Source: Haloarchaeobius iranensis (GTDB taxonomy: Archaea; Halobacteriota; Halobacteria; Halobacteriales; Natrialbaceae). Taken from it: a stretch of DNA of 64,000 nt. Of the stretch, positions 59,205-64,000 are shown in pieces. Within the stretch, counting starts at the first letter, position 1; the number at the start of each line of letters is the position of its first letter. Both the position numbers and the translations under genes were made by a program. Where the stretch lies: positions 28,688 to 92,687 of the forward strand of contig NZ_FNIA01000014.1 of the NCBI RefSeq assembly GCF_900103505.1, given 5' to 3'. A model generated the notes under the pieces. The model worked only from the letters and a program-made list of their open reading frames with translations, was not told where the DNA came from and made no database searches.

Positions 59205-59940
59205 TGCCCACCTCCAGGTGGAGCGCGTGGACCACCAGATACGCCGTGCGCTCGTTCGGGAACGTCGCGACCACGCTGTCGACGCCGTCGCCGTCGAGAT
59301 CGCGGTCGGTGACGGTCGCCCCGAGGTCGCGGAAGTACGAGCGCCACGCCGCGGGGGTCTCGGTCTCGATGGCCACCCGATACGTACCGGCCCCGAGCGT
59401 CCGGCGGTCGTGCGTGACGTTCGTTCGGAGCCGGACGGGCTCGCCGGCGAAGCTGACGGTTCGCCGGTCCGCGCCGAGCGTCGCGACGCCCACGACGAGC
59501 ACCTCGCCGTCCGGGCTCGCGACGACCGGCGGCTCGGTGACGAGCCGTGCACCACTCCCCTCGCCCCTGACGACGCCGCCCGCGAGGAACGCCACCCGGT
59601 GCCCGTCGGTCTCGTAGACCAGCGCGTCCGCCTCGAGGCGGGCGACGGTGCCGGACTCGTTGAGCACTCGCAGGTCCCGGGCGACGGTCCGGAGCTGGCC
59701 GTCGGTCGCCCGTACCGTCCCGACGTGTTCGCCCGTCACCTCGACGGGGCGGAGTGCGTCGTCGACGTCGTCCCCGACCCTGGCGGCGTCGGCCGCACCC
59801 GTCCCGGCGTCGACCGCGAGCCCGATGCTCGCGGTGAGGACACCGAGAGAGACGACCGTGATGCCGAGCAGGAGCGCGACGCCGACGACGTTCGACTGGG
59901 CGCGGCCGGAGCCAGCGTGCGACGGCGGCTGACCCGTCAT
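59197..59940 (-). CDS. Pilus-operon protein with pilin-like N-terminus (1)
   Basis: The 247-residue protein has GRAQSNVVGVALLLGITVVS at about 12-31, a pilin-type N-terminal segment. The 200-residue outer domain is larger than in the other four. Its start overlaps PilC by 4 bases. It could be the main surface component of this system, since it is first after PilC, but no direct evidence shows this. Confidence 0.8.
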   Translation of the reverse strand: MTGQPPSHAGSGRAQSNVVGVALLLGITVVSLGVLTASIGLAVDAGTGAADAARVGDDVDDALRPVEVTGEHVGTVRATDGQLRTVARDLRVLNESGTVARLEADALVYETDGHRVAFLAGGVVRGEGSGARLVTEPPVVASPDGEVLVVGVATLGADRRTVSFAGEPVRLRTNVTHDRRTLGAGTYRVAIETETPAAWRSYFRDLGATVTDRDLDGDGVDSVVATFPNERTAYLVVHALHLEVGNG

Positions 59941-61841
59941 ATCATGCCCGCCCCCCTGAACACGACGTGTGCCACGAGCACCAGCAGCCCGGACTGCAGC
60001 AGCGCGTCGTACCGGTCACGGTTGGCGACCCCGGCGAACCAGCCGCTGGCCAGCATCGTACACTGGGTGACGACGTAGAAGCGGTAGTGCTCCCGTCCAA
60101 CGTCGACCGCGTCCGAGTCGAGGACGAAGCCGGTGCCGGGCGTCGAGACGGCCGACAGCTGGGCGAAGCTGTCGAGCACGTAGCCGTTGACCGCGACCAT
60201 GATGCCGACGACGAGCAGCGCGACGGTCCAGCCGACGGCGACGTAGACGAGCATCGCGTTCCGGAGCGACTTCTTCTCGTGGTAGAGCCGCCCGACCTCG
60301 GTCTGGAGCGTGTCGAACACCGTCTCCACGTCGCTGCCGGCGTCGAGCGCGCCCGTCACCAGGCCCATCGTCTGCTCGGCCAGCGGCGTCCCGACACGGT
60401 CGACGAACCGCTGGAGTGCGGCCGCCCGAAGGTCGCCGTCGCGGGTCGTCAGTGTCGCGTTGAACGCGAGGTCCGCGACGTCCTCGTCGAGCGGCCCGAG
60501 GTCCACGTCGCGAGCGACCAGGTCGACGGCCGCCGCGAACGGTCGGCCGAGCGCGACGTGCCCCGAGACGGCGTGGACGAAGTCCTTAATCTCGCGGTCC
60601 TTCGCGTCGTCGAGACGGGCACGCCGTGTGGCGACCAGCCCGACGGGCACGGCGTAGGCGACGTAGCCGAGCAGCACCGCGGCGACGACGCGCTCGCCCG
60701 CCGTGAACACGATGAGCGCGAACAGCACGGCCGGAAGTGCCCAGACGACCGCGGCGCTCGACGGGTTCGTCGTGGCGGTCCCCAGCACGTCGAGGAGGCC
60801 TGCCGGCCGCCGGTAGGAGGGACGCCCGGTCGGCGGTCGCAGGCTCGCGACGAGTGCGGCCGCACAGGCCCCGACGGCCAGGACGAAGCCGCCGGAGCCG
60901 TAGACGAGCAGCGCGCGCGGCGTGACCGGCCCGAGCGGCGTGCTCGCCGGCTGGTTCAGCCCCGGCGTGAGCACGCTCATCACCGTGAGGACGATGACGA
61001 GCAGCGCCGGGAGCACCAGCAGGACGATGAACAGCTCGGCGAGCAGTTCGAGGAACCCCTCGGCGCGGTTCCGGTCGCGGGACTGGCGGTGGCCGAGCAT
61101 CCGCGCCTCCATGCGCAGGTAGCTCGTCAGTTCGGCCGAGCCCTGGTCGGCGTGCTCGCGGAACTTCAGGAGGAACGGGGCGAGCGCGTCCCGCGACGGC
61201 GTGTCGCGGGCGACGATTCTGAGCCCGTCGTCGAGGCTGCCGGTCAGTTCGGCCTTGTTCAGCACCGTGCGGCAGGCGACGGCCGTCTCGCCGTACGCCT
61301 CGCGGTTGGCCGCGACCTTCCGGAGCATCTCGCGTTGGTCGTCGCTCCCCGTCGAGAGTGCACGGAGGTACCGGACTGCCCCGGGCAGGGTCGCCTCGAT
61401 GGCTGACCGTCGGGCCGCAGCGAGCCACGCGAGGTACCGCCCACCGAGCAGCCGGCTGCCGAGTTTCGCCGCCGCGGCGACGAGCAGGCCGACGGCGGCC
61501 GCGACCGCCGTCTCGGAGACCACCGGGACCGTCCCGGGGGCGAGCAGGGGAAGCCCGGTCTGGACGAAGTCCGCGATCCCGCGAAGCGTCGTCGCCCGCA
61601 GCGACAGGGTCAGCGCGGCCCCGACGAGGAACCCGAGCGCCGCCGCGAGCCACGACAGCGCGTAGAGACGAGAGACGTACAGGTCGAACGGTACGTGCAG
61701 GTCCGTCGCCCGGTAGCGGTCCCGGTCGCCGTCGTGGCGCGACCGGTCGGCGTGTCGCGAGAACAGCGCGTAGCAGACCCGGTCGAGGAGCGCGTCGCGG
61801 TTCGCGCCGAGCGTCGGGCGGTCGTCGTCGGAGAGGCTCAC
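59937..61841 (-). CDS. pilC3: Type IV pilus assembly membrane protein (PilC/T2SF family)
   Basis: The 634-residue membrane platform protein has two T2SF domains (about 110-290 and 420-560) separated and followed by membrane helices. Segments such as RYLRALSTGSDDQREMLRKV and LAEQTMGLVTGALDAGSDVETVF (first 20 residues of each) match haloarchaeal PilC. It would form the inner-membrane base that the PilB ATPase drives. The start overlaps pilB by 4 bases. The name PilC3 is by analogy with Haloferax gene sets. Confidence 0.9.
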   Translation of the reverse strand: MSLSDDDRPTLGANRDALLDRVCYALFSRHADRSRHDGDRDRYRATDLHVPFDLYVSRLYALSWLAAALGFLVGAALTLSLRATTLRGIADFVQTGLPLLAPGTVPVVSETAVAAAVGLLVAAAAKLGSRLLGGRYLAWLAAARRSAIEATLPGAVRYLRALSTGSDDQREMLRKVAANREAYGETAVACRTVLNKAELTGSLDDGLRIVARDTPSRDALAPFLLKFREHADQGSAELTSYLRMEARMLGHRQSRDRNRAEGFLELLAELFIVLLVLPALLVIVLTVMSVLTPGLNQPASTPLGPVTPRALLVYGSGGFVLAVGACAAALVASLRPPTGRPSYRRPAGLLDVLGTATTNPSSAAVVWALPAVLFALIVFTAGERVVAAVLLGYVAYAVPVGLVATRRARLDDAKDREIKDFVHAVSGHVALGRPFAAAVDLVARDVDLGPLDEDVADLAFNATLTTRDGDLRAAALQRFVDRVGTPLAEQTMGLVTGALDAGSDVETVFDTLQTEVGRLYHEKKSLRNAMLVYVAVGWTVALLVVGIMVAVNGYVLDSFAQLSAVSTPGTGFVLDSDAVDVGREHYRFYVVTQCTMLASGWFAGVANRDRYDALLQSGLLVLVAHVVFRGAGMI

Positions 61842-64000
61842 GCTCCCCTCCCCGCACCGATTCGCTCGACGGTCGCCTGCTCGTCGGTCCGCAGGTCAGA
61901 GAGGAACGAGAACAGCTCCTCGAAGTCGTCGACCCCCTCGCGGACCAGGTACTCCACGTAGCGGTGTTTGCGGTGGAACTCCCGCTCGACCGCCTCGGTG
62001 GGCCGGTCCGTCCGGTCGGCGAGGCGTTCGAACAGGTCGACGCCGCAGCGACGGTTCTCCACGTCGTGGACCGCCGGGTGTGCGTAGTCGAACCTGAACT
62101 CGCCCTCGACGGTGCGCTCGAAGATGGCGTTCCAGTACACCGTCGTGCCGTGCTTCTCGACGACGCCACAGCGCCCGCTGCAGGCACGGTAGCGCTCCTC
62201 GTCGACGAACTCCACTGCGCTGCCGACGTAGCGCTCCCCGTCGACGCGCTTCGGGAAGACGACGAGGTCGAGCTCGCGGAGCAGGTACGGCGGGAGCCCC
62301 TGCTCGACGACGCGGTTGACGAGCTTCTCGACGTTCTCGGCGTGGGTTGTACCCAACAACCCATGTCCAGTGTTGAGGCTCTCGGCGAACGTAGAGAACG
62401 ACGCGGGCGTGTTGATCTCCGCGATGACCTCCACGTCGGGGTTGAGGTAGTTCGCTTCCGTCATCAGGTCGGCCATCGTCACCGCCTTGAACTCGTCCTC
62501 GTGGTCGCGGGTCGTCAGCGAGATGCCTGTCTCGTGGGGGAGCCTGACCTCCCGGCTACCCTCGTCAATGGAGATGGGGCGGTCGTCGAACGGGACGAAC
62601 GGCATGTGCGCGTTCATCAGCGTCGTCTTCCCGACGCCGGTGGGCCCGGAGAACAGCACGACGCCGTGGTGCTCGTACAGCATCCACAGCACCGTGACGA
62701 GGTCCGCCGTGAGGCTGCCGCCGTCCACGAGGTCCACGGGCGTGAGGGCATCGGGTGCCTGCTTCCGGATGGAGATGTGCGGGCCGTCCTCGGAGATGAC
62801 CGGGAGCGCGACCGCACACCGGATGGTCACGCCGTCGTCGACCTCGCCCGGGCTGAGGTTGACCTTCGCCGAGGGGTTCGAGGCGTTGAGCTCCGCGCCG
62901 TCGGCCGCCGCGAGCTGGGTGACGACGTTGACGAACGCCGACTCCCGCTCGAAGGTGAGGTTCGTCGGGATGCGCCCGTCGTGGCCCACGTCGGTCCGGG
63001 GGACGACCTTCACGCGCTCGCCGACGCGGTTCGCCTCGATGTCCTCCAGGTTCGGGTCGCGGATGGGGACGGTGAGCTGGCCCTCGCCCACGTAGTCCCG
63101 GAGGACGTAGTAGACGAGGTCGGCGAGCCGGCCGTCCTCGTAGCGGCCGTCGACCGGCGGTACGCCGAGCCCGGTGTCCGCGAGCACGCTGCGCACGCGG
63201 TGGCGGGTCGCGTCGAACCACGCGCTCGCGTTCCGGGCGGTGAGTCTGCGGGCGAGCAGCTGCTCCGCCCGCTCGCGGACGAACTCGGTGCTGTCCTCGA
63301 CGACCTGCTCGACGTTCGTCTCCCAGATGCGCTCTTTCGCCTCCGCGAGCAACTCCTCGTCCCCCGGCAGCAGCCCGGGCTCCCGAACCGCGTACTTCGT
63401 CGCGAACGCGTCGTGACCGAGCAGTCGTTCCCGGTAGAGTACGACCGGAATCGAGAAGCCGCGGAACGGCACCCGGTACGTCGTCAGTCGCTCGCTCGCC
63501 ACGCGGTCCAGGAAGCGCACGTCCGCCGGGAACTCGGTCTCAGCCGGCGCGAAGTCCGTGGTGTGGACAGAGAGCCGGTCCTCGGCTGGGTCGGCGACCT
63601 CGACGCGCTCGTCGAGTGCGAGCGGCGTCACCGCGCCGAGACAGCCAACGTCCCGCCGCGCGTAGTACCGGAGTCGCCGTCGCGACTCCGGACTCCCCTC
63701 GAGGAGCTGGTCGAGAGCCGCGCGATACTTCGGCCGTAGCCCCGTCTCCATCCGCGAGACGGTTCCCTCGCGGGTCCGCGGCCGGCGCAGGTTCGCCGCC
63801 GAGAAGTGCTCGCGGATCTCCTCGAGTGTCGCCTCCTCGTCGGGCGTCAATGACGGCTCGCGCACGTCGTACGTGAACCCCTCGCCCGTCTCGGCGACGG
63901 TCGCGACCACGTCGCCGTGGACGGTGTAGTGGTCCCGCACGTCGGGTGCGTACCAGGCGTCCGGGTCACCCGGTGGGATGGGCGGCGGGACACGCCCGTC
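61838..64000 (-). CDS. pilB3: Type IV pilus assembly ATPase (PilB family), 5' end outside the window
   Basis: At least 720 residues of the secretion ATPase are present; the frame stays open to the window edge (it reads DPDAWYAPDVRDHY before the first internal start), so the N-terminus is missing. Walker A is FSGPTGVGKTTLMNAHMPF; the Asp-box/Walker B region is VEVIAEINTPASF, and the His box is GTTHAENV. It powers pilus assembly together with PilC. A short cysteine pair near the C-terminus (ACSGRCGVVEKHG) is a usual feature of archaeal members. Confidence 0.93.
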   Translation of the reverse strand, partial: DGRVPPPIPPGDPDAWYAPDVRDHYTVHGDVVATVAETGEGFTYDVREPSLTPDEEATLEEIREHFSAANLRRPRTREGTVSRMETGLRPKYRAALDQLLEGSPESRRRLRYYARRDVGCLGAVTPLALDERVEVADPAEDRLSVHTTDFAPAETEFPADVRFLDRVASERLTTYRVPFRGFSIPVVLYRERLLGHDAFATKYAVREPGLLPGDEELLAEAKERIWETNVEQVVEDSTEFVRERAEQLLARRLTARNASAWFDATRHRVRSVLADTGLGVPPVDGRYEDGRLADLVYYVLRDYVGEGQLTVPIRDPNLEDIEANRVGERVKVVPRTDVGHDGRIPTNLTFERESAFVNVVTQLAAADGAELNASNPSAKVNLSPGEVDDGVTIRCAVALPVISEDGPHISIRKQAPDALTPVDLVDGGSLTADLVTVLWMLYEHHGVVLFSGPTGVGKTTLMNAHMPFVPFDDRPISIDEGSREVRLPHETGISLTTRDHEDEFKAVTMADLMTEANYLNPDVEVIAEINTPASFSTFAESLNTGHGLLGTTHAENVEKLVNRVVEQGLPPYLLRELDLVVFPKRVDGERYVGSAVEFVDEERYRACSGRCGVVEKHGTTVYWNAIFERTVEGEFRFDYAHPAVHDVENRRCGVDLFERLADRTDRPTEAVEREFHRKHRYVEYLVREGVDDFEELFSFLSDLRTDEQATVERIGAGRGA

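Noticed and set aside
59967..61406. 479-codon plus-strand frame opposite pilC
   Set aside because: There is no recognisable motif and the composition is typical of a shadow, while the minus strand encodes a coherent T2SF protein overlapping its neighbours.

Overview
The window is chromosomal DNA from a halophilic archaeon (class Halobacteria). The signs are very high GC, strongly acidic proteins, Tat-type lipoprotein signals, leaderless genes with a TATA box about 25-30 nt before the ATG, ATGA-style gene overlaps, and archaeal families such as NAC, archaeal TrmI, a bacterio-opsin-activator-type regulator and PilB/PilC. I cannot assign a genus. I saw no rRNA, intact tRNA, insertion sequence or CRISPR array.

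Layout. 257-6080 (minus): a complete dapA-dapB-dapD-lysA-dapF-dapE operon for lysine through succinylated diaminopimelate. 6433-14297: housekeeping genes (htpX, trmI-nac-PUA, a NYN-domain protein, cobQ, a MinD-like ATPase). Within this part, 7264-7993 is a gene-free stretch holding a promoter-like dyad and six consecutive hairpins. 13728-26475: two DUF7344-type winged-helix membrane regulators, then a secretion cluster of five Tat plus SipW-type paralogues (two with von Willebrand A domains, one with a beta-helix), a dedicated SipW-like signal peptidase, and two small membrane or secreted proteins. 26477-37911: a membrane-anchored Bat-like regulator, an SDR, small proteins, AIM24, a ZnuABC-type zinc importer, a degenerate RNA-ligase-like protein, a methyltransferase and an M32 carboxypeptidase.

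38140-50170 is an iron/siderophore acquisition region. One FecCD permease and one ATPase serve four substrate-binding lipoproteins, which form two pairs of paralogues. Two of the binding-protein genes sit in a repeated module with a small flavoprotein, related to thioredoxin reductase but without the NAD(P)H domain and the CxxC, and a member of an unnamed haloarchaeal family. Four promoters here share one exact architecture: a TTAGG-N4-CCTAA dyad ending 5 nt before the start codon, a BRE/TATA stretch of 21-22 nt, then a second dyad. This looks like a DtxR/Idr-type iron regulon.

50289-57111 holds a multi-pass membrane protein, a peroxiredoxin, a helix-turn-helix protein and a very large multi-PAS histidine kinase. 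57121-64000 (minus) is a type IV pilus operon: PilB (cut by the window end), PilC, and five small proteins with pilin-like N-termini.

The two most promising under-described systems are the Tat/SipW secretion cluster, with its tandem-duplicated leaders and a T-arm-like hairpin that shows compensatory change, and the binding-protein/flavoprotein iron modules with their rigid double-operator promoters.
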